From assembly GCA_015060115.1 (NCBI GenBank), contig SUZB01000013.1, positions 1 through 53,127 of the forward strand: a stretch of 53,127 nt of DNA, read 5' to 3'. Position 1 is the stretch's first letter. The number at the start of each line of letters is the position of its first letter. This stretch comes from Rikenellaceae bacterium. GTDB lineage: Bacteria; Bacteroidota; Bacteroidia; Bacteroidales; Rikenellaceae. Position numbers and translations under genes: made by a program. Positions 41,503-51,352 of this stretch are shown one piece after another. Below the pieces are notes generated by a model. The model had not been told where the DNA came from, did not search any database, and saw only the letters and a program-made list of their open reading frames with translations.

Positions 41503-44275
41503 TTCTGTTCTGTTTTAGGAATTGACCTGTGTAGCTCCTATCACACGCCATAACATCTTCGGGCGTACCCGCAACAACGACTTCGCCACCCTCTGAGCCA
41601 GCCTCTGGGCCAAGGTCGATAACCCAGTCGGCGCACTTGATAACCTCCATATTGTGCTCAACGACAACTACGGTATGGCCACGCTCAATAAGTGCATTAA
41701 AAGCACCGAGCAGACGGCCGATATCGTGGAAGTGTAGACCCGTAGTAGGCTCATCGAAGATAAACATCAGCTTATCCGACGAGCGCTCCTTCTGAAGGAA
41801 CGAGGCGAGCTTAACACGCTGCGACTCACCACCCGACAAAGTGGATGACGACTGTCCAAGCTTGACATAGCCCAAGCCCACCTGCTTAAGAGGTGTTATG
41901 CGCTCTACGATACGGCGACAGATAGAGTTATCCTTATCCTCCGAGAAGAAATCGAGAGCCTCGTCTACCGACATCTCCAATATATCGTAGATGCTCTTGC
42001 CCCGATACTTCACCTCCAAGATTTCGGGCTTAAAGCGCTGACCATGACAGGCCTCGCACTGAAGCTCTACATCGGCCATAAACTGCATGCTCACCTTGAT
42101 AACACCCTCACCCTCGCACTCCTCGCAACGGCCACCAGGCATATTGAACGAGAATGATGCCGCACCGATACCATTATGCACGGCATAGGGCTGGTCGGCA
42201 TACAGCTTACGAATCTCATCGTAGGCCTTGATATAGGTTACGGGATTCGACCTTGTGGACTTACCGATGGGCGACTGCGACACCATCTCAACACCCTGCA
42301 AAAGGTTGGTATCTACATCTATGCCATCGTGGTCGCCAGGTGTGAGCGTCGTCTCGGAAATCTTGCGCTTTAGAGCAGGGAAGAGGACATCATCGGCCAA
42401 TGACGACTTACCCGAGCCCGAAACACCGGTAATACAGCATAGCACGCCGAGTGGAATCTCGACATCTATATTTTTGAGGTTATTATGGCGTGCACCACGA
42501 ATACGGACAACGCCCGCCTTAGCCCTACGGCGCTCAGGCACAGCAATCTCTCGACGATGGCTAAGATAGTCTGCCGTTAAAGAGTTCTCAGCCTTGGCAA
42601 TATCCTCGGCAGGACCGTTATATACCACCTCGCCACCGCCAACACCCGCCTCGGGGCCCATATCTACAATCCAGTCGGCAGCACGCATAACCTCCTCTTC
42701 GTGCTCAACGACGATAACCGTATTATCCAAGTCGCGCAACTGCTTCAAGACGCCAATCAGACGATTTGTATCACGAGGATGCAGACCTATGCTCGGCTCA
42801 TCGAGGATATACATCGAGCCAACGAGGTTGCTACCCAACGATGTGGAGAGGTTGATACGCTGCGACTCACCACCCGACAAAGTGGCCGAAAGGCGGTCAA
42901 GCGTAAGGTAGTTAAGGCCGACATCGGCAAGGTAGCCAAGGCGACTGCGAATCTCCTTTAATACTCGCTCGGCAGTGGTCTGGTCGTGTTCATCGAGGGT
43001 TAACTGATCGAAGAATTTTATCAACTCGCCCACAGTCATCTGCACCAACTCGGCGATGTTCTTGCCACCAACCTTGACATACAAGGCCTCAGGCTTTAGG
43101 CGTGTGCCATGACACTCAGGGCAAAGTGTCTTGCCCATATATCGAGATTTCAATACGCGATACTGCACCTTATGGCGCTGGGTATCGACATACTGAAAGA
43201 AGTCATCAATGCCGTGAAAGTAATCCGTACCTCGCCACAACATATCACGCTCCCTATCCGTGAGGGCGTGGTATGGCGTATGTATCGGAAAACTACACTT
43301 CGAAGAGTTTAGGATAAGCTCCTGCTTCCAACGGCCCATTGTAGCGCCATTCCAGCACGCCACAGCGCCATCGTAGATGCTCTTCGACTTATCGGGAATC
43401 ACCAAATTCTCATCAATGCCCACAACCTTGCCGTAGCCCTCGCACAGGGGGCAAGCACCAATAGGATTATTAAATGAGAAGAGGTGTTCGGTGGGTCGCT
43501 CAAAGCTGATACCCTCCTCGTCATATCGCGATGAGAAGGTCTCGACCCTATCTGTAATGATATGTACCACGCCATTGCCATAGCCCATAGCGCGTGCTAC
43601 AGAGTCCGAGAGGCGCGATACGGTATCTTGGTCGTGGCTTATGCGCAAGCGATCGACAACGACCATAATATCGCTGAGCGCCATATCGCTATCAATCAAC
43701 GGCATAAACTTCTCGACAAGCATAATCTCGCCACGATAGCTTAGACGATTGACACCATCCTCCATAAGGGTCAAAATGCGCTCAACGATGCCCTCGGAGC
43801 CCTTCAAAAGTAGTGGTGCTGCGATAACAACACGCTCATCATCGCCCAACGCAAGCACCCTATCGACAACATCATCGACCTCGTAGCAACGAATCTCAGC
43901 GCCTGTCGTAGGCGAGTAGGTGCGACCGATACGGGCATAGAGCAACTTCAGATAGTCGTAAATCTCGGTGGTTGTGCCGACCGTAGAGCGAGGGTTACGC
44001 GAGATAACCTTCTGCTCGATGGCGATGGCGGGAGCGATGCCCTCAATCACATCGACATCGGGCTTCTCGACACGCCCCAAGAACTGGCGGGCATACGCCG
44101 AGAGGCTCTCGACATAGCGACGCTGACCCTCGGCAAAGATGGTATCGAAGGCCAAAGTAGATTTGCCCGAACCCGAAAGACCCGTAACAACGACCAACTT
44201 GTTGTGCGGAATTTCAAGGTCGATATTCTTAAGATTGTGCACCCTTGCACCCCGTATCTTAATCTTATTATCCAT
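41489..44275 (-). CDS. uvrA: Excinuclease ABC subunit A
   Basis: Damage-recognition ATPase of nucleotide excision repair, 928 residues as usual. First P-loop GLSGSGKS at 32-39. First signature [13 protein letters not shown] with Walker [12 protein letters not shown]. Second P-loop [10 protein letters not shown], second signature [13 protein letters not shown] and [12 protein letters not shown]. Zinc-finger Cys pairs at [14 protein letters not shown] and [14 protein letters not shown]. It works as a dimer with UvrB, whose gene is not in the window. It follows the YigZ-family gene by 6 bp. Confidence 0.98.
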   Translation of the reverse strand: MDNKIKIRGARVHNLKNIDLEIPHNKLVVVTGLSGSGKSTLAFDTIFAEGQRRYVESLSAYARQFLGRVEKPDVDVIEGIAPAIAIEQKVISRNPRSTVGTTTEIYDYLKLLYARIGRTYSPTTGAEIRCYEVDDVVDRVLALGDDERVVIAAPLLLKGSEGIVERILTLMEDGVNRLSYRGEIMLVEKFMPLIDSDMALSDIMVVVDRLRISHDQDTVSRLSDSVARAMGYGNGVVHIITDRVETFSSRYDEEGISFERPTEHLFSFNNPIGACPLCEGYGKVVGIDENLVIPDKSKSIYDGAVACWNGATMGRWKQELILNSSKCSFPIHTPYHALTDRERDMLWRGTDYFHGIDDFFQYVDTQRHKVQYRVLKSRYMGKTLCPECHGTRLKPEALYVKVGGKNIAELVQMTVGELIKFFDQLTLDEHDQTTAERVLKEIRSRLGYLADVGLNYLTLDRLSATLSGGESQRINLSTSLGSNLVGSMYILDEPSIGLHPRDTNRLIGVLKQLRDLDNTVIVVEHEEEVMRAADWIVDMGPEAGVGGGEVVYNGPAEDIAKAENSLTADYLSHRREIAVPERRRAKAGVVRIRGARHNNLKNIDVEIPLGVLCCITGVSGSGKSSLADDVLFPALKRKISETTLTPGDHDGIDVDTNLLQGVEMVSQSPIGKSTRSNPVTYIKAYDEIRKLYADQPYAVHNGIGAASFSFNMPGGRCEECEGEGVIKVSMQFMADVELQCEACHGQRFKPEILEVKYRGKSIYDILEMSVDEALDFFSEDKDNSICRRIVERITPLKQVGLGYVKLGQSSSTLSGGESQRVKLASFLQKERSSDKLMFIFDEPTTGLHFHDIGRLLGAFNALIERGHTVVVVEHNMEVIKCADWVIDLGPEAGSEGGEVVVAGTPEDVMACDRSYTGQFLKQNRSERV

Positions 44276-44281
44276 TAACTT

Positions 44282-44890
44282 CTATTCGTTGATAACATCC
44301 ACCGTAGCGCCCTCGACCTTCTGCAAACGGCCGATAAGCTGCTCCGACTCCGACTGGCGGATAGAGAGCGTCATAGTACATAGATTATCAAAAACCTGAT
44401 TGAGCACCTTGGGCTGCATCTCCTTGACAATACGCATCACATCGTTCATCGCAATATAGGAGAACGACACCTCGATACGGATATCTACCGTGCGCTCGAC
44501 AATCTCACACTCGGCCAAGACCTGTGCCGTAGACTCCTTATAGGCAGCGATAAGGCCAGGAACGCCGAGCTTCGTGCCACCAAAGTAGCGCACAACGACA
44601 ACAAGGCAGTTGGTAACCTCTTGCGAGAGCAACTGGCCAAGGATGGGCTTGCCTGCCGTAGACGAAGGCTCGCCATCATCATTGGCACGGAAGTGCTCAC
44701 CGTGAGGGCCTAAGCGCCAAGCATAGCAGTGGTGCGTAGCATCAAACCACCTTTTGCGTAGAGCGTCAAGATGCTCCTTAATCTCCGCCTCCGTCTCCAC
44801 AGGGTAGGCATAGGTAAGGAACTTACTGCTCAGCTGGCGGTAAGTGGTCTCCGCAGGGCGGGCAATTGTCTTGTAACTATCCTGCGCCAC
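44282..44890 (-). CDS. YigZ/IMPACT-family protein (UPF0029)
   Basis: A 202-residue protein. [31 protein letters not shown], the [17 protein letters not shown] signature and [24 protein letters not shown] define the IMPACT N-terminal domain. A smaller C-terminal domain follows. Members have been linked to translation regulation and, in bacteria, to unknown hydrolase-like functions. It lies between lepB and uvrA with gaps of a few bases. Confidence 0.92.
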   Translation of the reverse strand: MAQDSYKTIARPAETTYRQLSSKFLTYAYPVETEAEIKEHLDALRKRWFDATHHCYAWRLGPHGEHFRANDDGEPSSTAGKPILGQLLSQEVTNCLVVVVRYFGGTKLGVPGLIAAYKESTAQVLAECEIVERTVDIRIEVSFSYIAMNDVMRIVKEMQPKVLNQVFDNLCTMTLSIRQSESEQLIGRLQKVEGATVDVINE

Positions 44891-44892
44891 TA

Positions 44893-46350
44893 TTAACGAA
44901 TTGAGGTAAACAATCTATTCCAACGCACACCGCCACCGTTAGGGTCTACCGAGAACCATATATACGATGCCTTGCCTACGATATGGTCCTCAGGCACAAA
45001 GCCCCAGAAGCGTGAGTCGAGCGAGCCGTGGCGGTTGTCGCCCATCATAAAGTAGTAATCCATCTTGAAGGTGTACTCATCGGCCTCCGTACCATTGACG
45101 AAGACCTTGCCATCACGCTTCTCGACAGTGTTATGCTCATACACCTCGATGCAACGGCCATACAAGGCTAAGCTCTCGTCGTTAAGCTCGATGCTCTCGC
45201 CAGCCTTGGGTACCCACAGAGGGCCGAAGTTATCCAATGTCCAACGATTTCCCGCTGTATGGGGAATAAGCGATTCGCCAACGCCACCCGATGCCTTGCG
45301 TAGCTCATAGCGTGTGGTATCGGCATAGTTCTTCAACTCCGAATCCTTGATAAGCGTGGGATAACCCGTGCCACCGCCAGTGAGCTTATTGTAGACAATG
45401 TAGTAATACTGCTTCTCAGGAATTTCGCTCTCGCGAACATCGTTGGTATAGACTGCGCCATCACGGATTTCGAGCATATCGCCCGCAACAGCCACACAAC
45501 GCTTAATGTAGTTCTCCTTCTTATCCAAGGGGCGCGCCACGACAGTATAGTTGTTACGAAGGTTCTCGCGGCGCTCGGCCTCCGTACGACCAAGCTCCTT
45601 GGTACGCAACAGCTCATAGTAGCTCATTGCCTGCATCTCCATAACAACGGTGTCGCCCTCAGGGAAATTGAACACCACAACATCGCCACGCTTAACCTCT
45701 GAAGTGGCAGCCAAACGGCGATAGTCGCGTTGCCAAGCAGTAGAGAACGACTGCTTCTCGCCATTCAAAGGCATTGTATTATGCACAAAGGGGAAGGTTA
45801 GCGGTGTCATAGGCACACGAGGGCCATAAGCGACCTTATTTACAAGGATATAGTCGCCCGCAAGCAGGGTACTCTCCATTGAGCCCGTAGGAATTACGAA
45901 CATCTGAAACCAGTAGGACTGGATAACGGTAGCCACCACCGTAGCGAAGATAATGGCGTGCACCCAGCCGTAGATATATTTGTAGAGCTTGCCCTCCTTC
46001 TTAAACTCATTCCACAGAGCATAGATGGCGACAACAGCAAAGGTTGCCAAAAAGTAGAAATTCCAACGGAAGATCAGCATGTGGGCAATAACACCCACAA
46101 CCAAAGCAAAGATAAGGGCGCACCACACAGCATAGACCCATCTCCACCACTTGTAGCGCTCCATCATACGCTTGTGGAACGATGCTATATGGTGGCCAAT
46201 GTAGTAGTCATAGATCAACGGCAGAGCGATAATAAGCGACCAAGCAGCGCCATACCACACGGCAAATGCCGAGATAATCAACGCCACGACAACAGCCATA
46301 AACCAAGGGTGCTGAAAAAAGCGCGAAAGAGCACCAAAAAACTTCTTCAT
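44893..46350 (-). CDS. lepB: Signal peptidase I
   Basis: About 485 residues starting MKKFFGALSRFF (the frame stays open to 46482, but that region belongs to dapB). Several N-terminal membrane segments (to about residue 160) anchor it, longer than in Proteobacteria and usual for Bacteroidetes. The catalytic Ser lies in FVIPTGSMESTLLAGDYILVN and the general-base Lys in NYIKRCVAVAGDMLEI. C-terminal box E reads YFMMGDNRHGSLDSRFWGFV. It removes signal peptides of exported proteins such as the many secreted ones here. Gene order dapB-lepB is typical of Bacteroidetes. Confidence 0.95.
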   Translation of the reverse strand: MKKFFGALSRFFQHPWFMAVVVALIISAFAVWYGAAWSLIIALPLIYDYYIGHHIASFHKRMMERYKWWRWVYAVWCALIFALVVGVIAHMLIFRWNFYFLATFAVVAIYALWNEFKKEGKLYKYIYGWVHAIIFATVVATVIQSYWFQMFVIPTGSMESTLLAGDYILVNKVAYGPRVPMTPLTFPFVHNTMPLNGEKQSFSTAWQRDYRRLAATSEVKRGDVVVFNFPEGDTVVMEMQAMSYYELLRTKELGRTEAERRENLRNNYTVVARPLDKKENYIKRCVAVAGDMLEIRDGAVYTNDVRESEIPEKQYYYIVYNKLTGGGTGYPTLIKDSELKNYADTTRYELRKASGGVGESLIPHTAGNRWTLDNFGPLWVPKAGESIELNDESLALYGRCIEVYEHNTVEKRDGKVFVNGTEADEYTFKMDYYFMMGDNRHGSLDSRFWGFVPEDHIVGKASYIWFSVDPNGGGVRWNRLFTSIR

Positions 46351-46360
46351 ACGCCGTATG

Positions 46361-47071
46361 TTATAAGAGGTTATCCATAGTGTGAACACCCGACTTATCC
46401 TGAAGGTACTCGCCAGCAACAACAGCGCCAAGAGCCAAGGCACGGCGGTTGATGATAGAGTGCTTGAGCTGGATAAAGTCATCGGGAGCGGTGTAGGTGA
46501 TGGTGTGGATGCCTACGACCATACCCTCGCGGAAGGACTCGATTTCAAGTTGTTCGCTACGCTCAGGCGCTGAGTTCACCCACTCCGACTTACGGTCGAG
46601 ATTCTCGATGATGCCCTCGGCAAGCGTAATGGCTGTGCCACTAGGTGCATCTTTTTTCCACATATGGTGGGTCTCCTCGATGCGCACATCGTACTCCGAA
46701 TGGGGATTCATCAACTCTGCCAAACGGCGATTGAGGCGGAACATCATATTCACGCCAATAGAGAAGTTCGAAGCATAGAACAGAGCACCGCCACGCTCCT
46801 CGGCCAAACGCTCCATATCCGAGAGGTGAGATAGCCAACCCGTAGTGCCACACACCACCCTGCCACCCGCCTCCAAGACGGTGCGGACATTGTTAAGTGC
46901 GGTATCGGGGGTGGTAAACTCAAAGGCTACATCTATGCCACGAAGATTATCGGCTGTCAAATCCGAAGCATTCGCCTCGTCGATAACAAGCTCTACGCTG
47001 TGGCCACGCTCAGCCAAGATACGCTCAATCTCGCGACCCATCTTGCCATGACCTATAATTGCACATTTCAT
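46361..47071 (-). CDS. dapB: 4-Hydroxy-tetrahydrodipicolinate reductase
   Basis: A 236-residue enzyme of the lysine/diaminopimelate pathway that reduces hydroxy-tetrahydrodipicolinate with NAD(P)H. GHGKMGREIERIL is the dinucleotide motif (residues 7-19), SNFSIGVNMMF and HHMWKKDAPSGTA carry the catalytic His/Lys and the substrate-binding Gly-Thr. The short length is usual for the Bacteroidetes form. First gene of a six-gene minus-strand operon, behind a CAAAGGTA (TACCTTTG) promoter box. Confidence 0.96.
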   Translation of the reverse strand: MKCAIIGHGKMGREIERILAERGHSVELVIDEANASDLTADNLRGIDVAFEFTTPDTALNNVRTVLEAGGRVVCGTTGWLSHLSDMERLAEERGGALFYASNFSIGVNMMFRLNRRLAELMNPHSEYDVRIEETHHMWKKDAPSGTAITLAEGIIENLDRKSEWVNSAPERSEQLEIESFREGMVVGIHTITYTAPDDFIQLKHSIINRRALALGAVVAGEYLQDKSGVHTMDNLL

Positions 47072-47100
47072 ACTTTTCTGGTTGTTTTTAGTTCAAACGA

Positions 47101-47108
47101 CAAAGGTA
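47101..47108 (-). promoter_or_regulatory. -7 box of the dapB operon
   Basis: On the minus strand this reads TACCTTTG, 29 bp before the dapB start at 47071. A -33 box is not clear in the A/T-rich sequence further upstream. Confidence 0.65.
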
Positions 47109-47163
47109 CGAAAAAATTAGAAAAATATAAAATATTTTTTTAGAGAAGGATGAGGAGATGGGA

Positions 47164-47331
47164 GTTGTTAGTTTTTAGTTGTTAGTTTTTTTTAGGACAA
47201 GTAGGACCAATAAGATGATAGGACATTAAGAAAAAAAATGATACCCAACCTCGTAATGGTCTTAAAGTCTTATCGTCTTATTGGTCTTAACTCTCTAACA
47301 ACTAACAACTAACAACTAATAACTAACAACT
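47164..47331 (+). repeat. GAC/GTC-periodic hairpin element B
   Basis: The 5' arm 47202-47230 begins TAGGACCA and pairs with the 3' arm 47261-47289, ending TGGTCTTA: 28 of 29 positions pair, three as G.U. The loop contains TGATACCCAACCTC (47239-47252). GTTGTTAG motifs outside the 5' arm (from 47164) are complementary to CTAACAAC repeats outside the 3' arm (47293-47331). It encodes no protein and sits between the dapB promoter and the isochorismatase terminator. Confidence 0.82.
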
Positions 47332-47365
47332 AAAAAAAGCCCGAAAGGAAAAATCCATTCGGGCC
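47332..47365 (-). terminator. Terminator of the isochorismatase-family gene
   Basis: On the minus strand GCCCGAA and TTCGGGC (47339-47345/47359-47365 region) form the stem, with inner GGA/TCC pairs, and seven T follow. It lies about 50 bp behind the stop codon at 47417. Confidence 0.85.
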
Positions 47366-47416
47366 TTGCATTGAGGCACCATAGATGCTCATTATCACAA
47401 AAATACGCTTTTCTTT

Positions 47417-47968
47417 TTAGAACATTGCGATTAGCTCCTCATTAGAGTAAGCATCAGCGCCGTAGCAGGTCTTAAGGTATGCCAAACCACCGATGTAATC
47501 CTCCTCGGTGAATGAGTCGGTAGCCTCCTTGGCTACAACTACATCGTAACCCAAAGAGAAGGCGTCAGCAGAGGTGTGGCGCACACACATATGAGCGTGA
47601 AGACCAGTCATAACGACAGTCTGAACACCAAGCTCCTTAAGCAGAATATCGAGGTCAGTCTGGAAGAAGCCACTGTAGCTACGCTTGGGTACTACATAAT
47701 CCTTATCCGAGAGGTTAAGTTCGGGAATTACCTCGGCTCCGGGAGTTCCAGCAATAGCATGGTCGCCCCAAATAGTGAGCTCACGGTCGATGCCACGAAG
47801 GTGAGCATCGTTGCAGAAGATAACAGGAACACCTGCCTCGCGTGCAGCATCCAAAAGACGAGCTGTCGCGGGCACGATAGCCTTGCCTCGGTCGCAAGTA
47901 AGCGCTCCATAGACAAAGTCGTTGAGCATATCAACGACCAAGATAGCGGGTTTGTTAAGCTTTGCCAT
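47417..47968 (-). CDS. Isochorismatase/nicotinamidase-family cysteine hydrolase
   Basis: A 183-residue cytosolic hydrolase. The catalytic triad is visible as D13 (VVDMLNDF), K95 (VPKRSYSGF) and C128 (HAHMCVRHTSADAF). It also has GTPGAEVIPEL and a cis-peptide-type turn before the Cys. Family members hydrolyse nicotinamide, isochorismate or related amides. The length and triad resemble nicotinamidase (PncA), but the metal-binding His pattern (DxHxxH) of PncA is only partly present as NDAHLRGID, so the substrate is open. It has its own promoter and terminator. Confidence 0.88.
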   Translation of the reverse strand: MAKLNKPAILVVDMLNDFVYGALTCDRGKAIVPATARLLDAAREAGVPVIFCNDAHLRGIDRELTIWGDHAIAGTPGAEVIPELNLSDKDYVVPKRSYSGFFQTDLDILLKELGVQTVVMTGLHAHMCVRHTSADAFSLGYDVVVAKEATDSFTEEDYIGGLAYLKTCYGADAYSNEELIAMF

Positions 47969-48023
47969 AACTATACTTAAAGTTTAGTGTGTAAGATTTC
48001 GTTATAATAAGGTTAAACTAATT

Positions 48024-48054
48024 CAAAGTTATAAATAAAATTTAGTTATAACAA
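48024..48054 (-). promoter_or_regulatory. Promoter of the isochorismatase-family gene
   Basis: Minus-strand -7 box TAACTTTG (plus CAAAGTTA, 48024-48031) and -33 TTG (plus CAA, 48052-48054), 20 bp apart. Leader of about 50 nt before the start at 47968. Confidence 0.75.
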
Positions 48055-48132
48055 TAGATAACGGCAACATTTATCCCTTTTGAATAATAAAAGAGAGATT
48101 TAGATGAAAAACAGTGTTAAATAATGGGAAAT

Positions 48133-48156
48133 AACAGAGCTTTTTGCTCTCTGTTT
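48133..48156 (-). terminator. Terminator of yggS-truA
   Basis: On the minus strand AACAGAG and CTCTGTT form a hairpin with an A-rich loop (48133-48155 on plus), followed by ATTT. It begins at the truA stop codon. Confidence 0.65.
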
Positions 48157-48883
48157 AGTACTTCACATTCGAGAGAAATAGTCCGCAAGCAGGAGCACCG
48201 GCACTGCATCGCGAGAGGTCTTTCGACAGAATTATATCCTCGAACTCCTCAACCGTATAGCGACCACGACCCACATCAACCAAAGTACCCACTATGGCTC
48301 GCACCATATTACGCAAAAACCTATCGGCACGAATGGTAAATCTAAGCGTGCCATCACGCTCTACAAGCCACTCGGCGTGCACAATATGGCAGATGTTTGT
48401 ATGGTTGTTGGAGTTAAGCTTCGCAAACGATGTAAAATCATCATATTGAAGGAGTTTACGAGCTGCCAAGTTCATCTTCTCAATATCCAAATCAACATTG
48501 TAGTGCCACGCTGAAAAGCGACGGAATGGCGACTTGTGAGGCGTAAGAAAGTAGGTATACTCACGCTCCTTGGCATCAAAGCGGGCGTGTTTCATAGGCT
48601 CTACCTCATAGATACGCAAGATGGCAATATCCGAGGGCAACACCTTATTTAATTTATAGGTAAGTTGGGCAGTATCAAGCACCCTCTCCACATCGAAATG
48701 CGCAATATAGAACGAGGCATTTACGCCCGTATCTGTTCGCCCGGCGCCAACAATCTCGATGGGCGCACCACATAGCATCGAGAGTCGTTGCTCGATAGTT
48801 CCCTGCACGGTCTGGGCATCGGGCTGGCGTTGCCAACCGCAATATGCCGCACCATCATATTGTAGCTCGACAAAGTAGCGCAT
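48155..48883 (-). CDS. truA: tRNA pseudouridine(38-40) synthase
   Basis: Isomerises uridines 38-40 of the tRNA anticodon stem. 242 residues. The N-terminal YDGAAYCGWQRQPDAQTVQG and catalytic Asp D51 in GAGRTDTGVNA are the family signature. FRRFSAWHY and RADRFLRNMVRAIVGTL follow. It begins 6 bp after yggS and shares its promoter. Confidence 0.96.
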   Translation of the reverse strand: MRYFVELQYDGAAYCGWQRQPDAQTVQGTIEQRLSMLCGAPIEIVGAGRTDTGVNASFYIAHFDVERVLDTAQLTYKLNKVLPSDIAILRIYEVEPMKHARFDAKEREYTYFLTPHKSPFRRFSAWHYNVDLDIEKMNLAARKLLQYDDFTSFAKLNSNNHTNICHIVHAEWLVERDGTLRFTIRADRFLRNMVRAIVGTLVDVGRGRYTVEEFEDIILSKDLSRCSAGAPACGLFLSNVKY

Positions 48884-48889
48884 AGGGGC

Positions 48890-49552
48890 TTAGTTGTATA
48901 CTCTGTGTCCAAATATTGCTGTTCCGATACGGACCATTGTCGAGCCATACTCCAAGGCTATCGGATAGTCGTCGGACATACCGATAGAGAGAGTGTCGAA
49001 GGCCTCTCCAAAGCGTGGTTTCAGCTCCTCGAATATAGTGCGTATATTATTGAAATCTCGGCGAATAATCGCCTCGTCATCGGTATTTGTTGCAATGGTC
49101 ATAACGCCTCTTACGCGGATATGCTCCATACGCTCCAAGGCGCCCGAGGCAAGATACTCTCTAAGTTCCGAAATCGACCAACCCGACTTACTCTCCTCAT
49201 CGGCAATATGCACCTCCAAAAGAATGTCGATTGTGCGCTCGTTCTTCGCAGCCTGCTTCTCAATCTCCTCGATTAGACGCTCCGAATCGGCCGATGCCAC
49301 AAGTGACACAAAGGGGGCTATCATCTTCACCTTGTTGGTCTGCAAATGGCCAATCATCACCCACTCGATATCCTTAGGCAATACCTTTGCCTTGGCTGCC
49401 ATCTCCTGAGGTCGGCTCTCGCCAAAGATACGCTGACCAGCGTTGTAGGCCTCCTCAACAGCCTCTGCGGGGTGAAACTTCGACACCGCCACAAGCTTTA
49501 CGCCATCGGGCAGAGTCGCCAATATTTTATGTAGTCGCTCCTTGATATTCAT
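48890..49552 (-). CDS. yggS: PLP homeostasis protein, YggS family
   Basis: A 220-residue single-domain TIM-barrel protein that binds pyridoxal phosphate without known catalysis, supporting PLP and amino-acid balance. The PLP lysine is K25 in VAVSKFHPAEAVEEAY. FGESRPQEMAAKAK, WVMIGHLQTNKVK and LSIGMSDDYPIALEYGSTMVRIGTAIFG are the family's hallmark segments. It heads a two-gene operon with truA, under the promoter at 49576-49606. Confidence 0.96.
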   Translation of the reverse strand: MNIKERLHKILATLPDGVKLVAVSKFHPAEAVEEAYNAGQRIFGESRPQEMAAKAKVLPKDIEWVMIGHLQTNKVKMIAPFVSLVASADSERLIEEIEKQAAKNERTIDILLEVHIADEESKSGWSISELREYLASGALERMEHIRVRGVMTIATNTDDEAIIRRDFNNIRTIFEELKPRFGEAFDTLSIGMSDDYPIALEYGSTMVRIGTAIFGHRVYN

Positions 49553-49575
49553 ACTCTAAGTCGTTAAATCTTCTA

Positions 49576-49606
49576 CAAAAGTACAAAATTTTGCCGACTG
49601 CTACAA
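49576..49606 (-). promoter_or_regulatory. yggS-truA promoter
   Basis: Minus-strand -7 box TACTTTTG (plus CAAAAGTA, 49576-49583) and -33 TTG (plus CAA, 49604-49606), 20 bp apart, 24 bp before the yggS start. Confidence 0.72.
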
Positions 49607-49626
49607 CTTAATTCAAAATAAATTTG

Positions 49627-49634
49627 TATCTTTG
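49627..49634 (+). promoter_or_regulatory. -7 box of the C69 dipeptidase/lpdA transcript
   Basis: TATCTTTG at 49627-49634, 62 bp before the ATG at 49697. It is back to back with the yggS promoter. No clear -33 box. Confidence 0.65.
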
Positions 49635-49696
49635 GTGGATAATATAATTTAATACAGAGTAAAGGGAAACAAATTTATTAAATATCTAAAACTATT

Positions 49697-51331
49697 ATGA
49701 AGAGAACACTTAAACTTTTTGCCCTTGTGGGCGCACTTATCGGCTCTATCGCTACGGCCGATGCCTGCACCAACTTTATCGTAACGCGAGGTGCTTCGAC
49801 CGATGGCTCTAACATGGTCACCTATGCTGCTGACTCTCACCAGCTCTACGGCTCACTCTACAGCTATGTCCCCGGCAAGTACACCGAGTGGATGGATGTT
49901 ACCGAGTGGGATACAGGCCGTGCTATTGGCAAGATTCGTCAGGCGCAGACAACCTACCGCACACTCGGCAACTCTAACGAGCACTCGTTGTTTATCACCG
50001 AGACGACCTTTGGCGGTCGCCCCGAGTTGGAGGATCCCAATGGCGGTATCGACTACGGCTCGCTTATCTACATCACCTTGCAGCGTGCCAAGACCGCTCG
50101 TGAGGCTATCGACATCATCGTAGAGCTGGCAAACACCTACGGCTACTGCTCGTCGGGTGAGTCATTCTCGCTTATCGACACCGAGGAGGCTTGGATTATG
50201 GAGCTTATCGGCAAGGGTCCCGAGGATAAGGGTATCGTATGGGTTGCTCGCCGCATCCCCGATGGCTATGTATCGGCACACGCCAACCAGGCTCGTATCA
50301 CCACCTTCCCCTGGAACGATCCCGAGAACTGCCTCTACGCCAAGGATGTAGCAGATGTAGCTCGCAAGTTTGGCTGGTTTGAGGGTAAGAACGAGGATTT
50401 CAGTTTTGCTGAGGCCTATGCTCCCGCCGACTTCAGCGCATTGCGTGGCTGCGAGGCTCGTGTATGGTCATTCTTCCGCACCGTAGCCGAGGGTATGGAC
50501 AAGTATGAGGACTACGCTATGGGCCACAACCCCGAGAATCGTATGCCTCTCTGGGTAAAGCCTACCGAGAAGGTTTCGCCCAAGCTCCTTATGGACTGCA
50601 TGCGTGACCACTACGAGGGTACAAAGATGGATATGACACAGGATATCGGTGCTGGTGGCGAGGGTTGCCCCTACCGTTGGCGTCCTATGTTCTTCGAGGT
50701 TGATGGCGTGGAGTACTGCAACGAGCGTGCTACAGCTACCCAGCAGACAGGCTTCTGGCTTGTAGGTCAGGCTCGTCCCAACAAGGTGGGTATCCTCTGG
50801 TTTGGCACAGATGATGCAGCAACATCACCCCTAACACCCATCTATGTAAACTCTACCGAGGTACCTTGGTGCCTTAGCGAGGAGAATGGCTCTATGCTCA
50901 AGTATTCAGACAGCTCTATGTTCTGGATTACCAACCGTGTAGCGCAGTTTGCATACCTTCGTTACAACACCGTAGGCAAGCATGTTCGCTCGGAGGTTGA
51001 CAAGTGGGAGAATGCTATGATTGAGTATGTCAAGGATATTGATATGGCTATTGCAAATGTTGCCTACAAGCCCAAGAAGGCGGCTAAGATTGCTACCGAG
51101 TTCTCGGTAAAGTCTGCCGAGATTTTGTTCAACTACTGGGTAGAGCTCGACAAGTACCTTATGGTGAAGTATATCGACGGTAATGTCAAGGTTGAGGATG
51201 CCAACGGCTTTATCGACAATGGCAATGGCAAGGATATCCCTGGCAAGATTGAGCAGCCCGGCTACTCGGAGCGTTGGAAGCGTGCCGTAGCCAAGGACAA
51301 TGGCGAGGTTTTGAAGGTTGTTAAGTGGTAA
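49697..51331 (+). CDS. C69-family dipeptidase, secreted
   Basis: A 544-residue Ntn-hydrolase. The signal peptide MKRTLKLFALVGALIGSIATADA is followed at once by C24 in CTNFIVTRGAS. Cleavage before C24 would expose the N-terminal nucleophile of the family. ADSHQLYGSL, TEWDTGRAIGK and YGYCSSGESFSLIDTEEAWIMEL are family segments. It cleaves dipeptides in the periplasm or outside the cell, supporting peptide feeding. The ADAC sequence is a poor lipobox, so lipidation is less likely. lpdA follows after 21 bp and is probably cotranscribed. Confidence 0.93.
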   Translation: MKRTLKLFALVGALIGSIATADACTNFIVTRGASTDGSNMVTYAADSHQLYGSLYSYVPGKYTEWMDVTEWDTGRAIGKIRQAQTTYRTLGNSNEHSLFITETTFGGRPELEDPNGGIDYGSLIYITLQRAKTAREAIDIIVELANTYGYCSSGESFSLIDTEEAWIMELIGKGPEDKGIVWVARRIPDGYVSAHANQARITTFPWNDPENCLYAKDVADVARKFGWFEGKNEDFSFAEAYAPADFSALRGCEARVWSFFRTVAEGMDKYEDYAMGHNPENRMPLWVKPTEKVSPKLLMDCMRDHYEGTKMDMTQDIGAGGEGCPYRWRPMFFEVDGVEYCNERATATQQTGFWLVGQARPNKVGILWFGTDDAATSPLTPIYVNSTEVPWCLSEENGSMLKYSDSSMFWITNRVAQFAYLRYNTVGKHVRSEVDKWENAMIEYVKDIDMAIANVAYKPKKAAKIATEFSVKSAEILFNYWVELDKYLMVKYIDGNVKVEDANGFIDNGNGKDIPGKIEQPGYSERWKRAVAKDNGEVLKVVKW

Positions 51332-51352
51332 TAAGGCAAAACTACAGATATT

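Noticed and set aside
40786..41553. 255-residue frame opposite the M16 peptidase gene
   Set aside because: Antisense shadow of a well-supported peptidase gene with HxxEH motif, and no family resemblance of its own.
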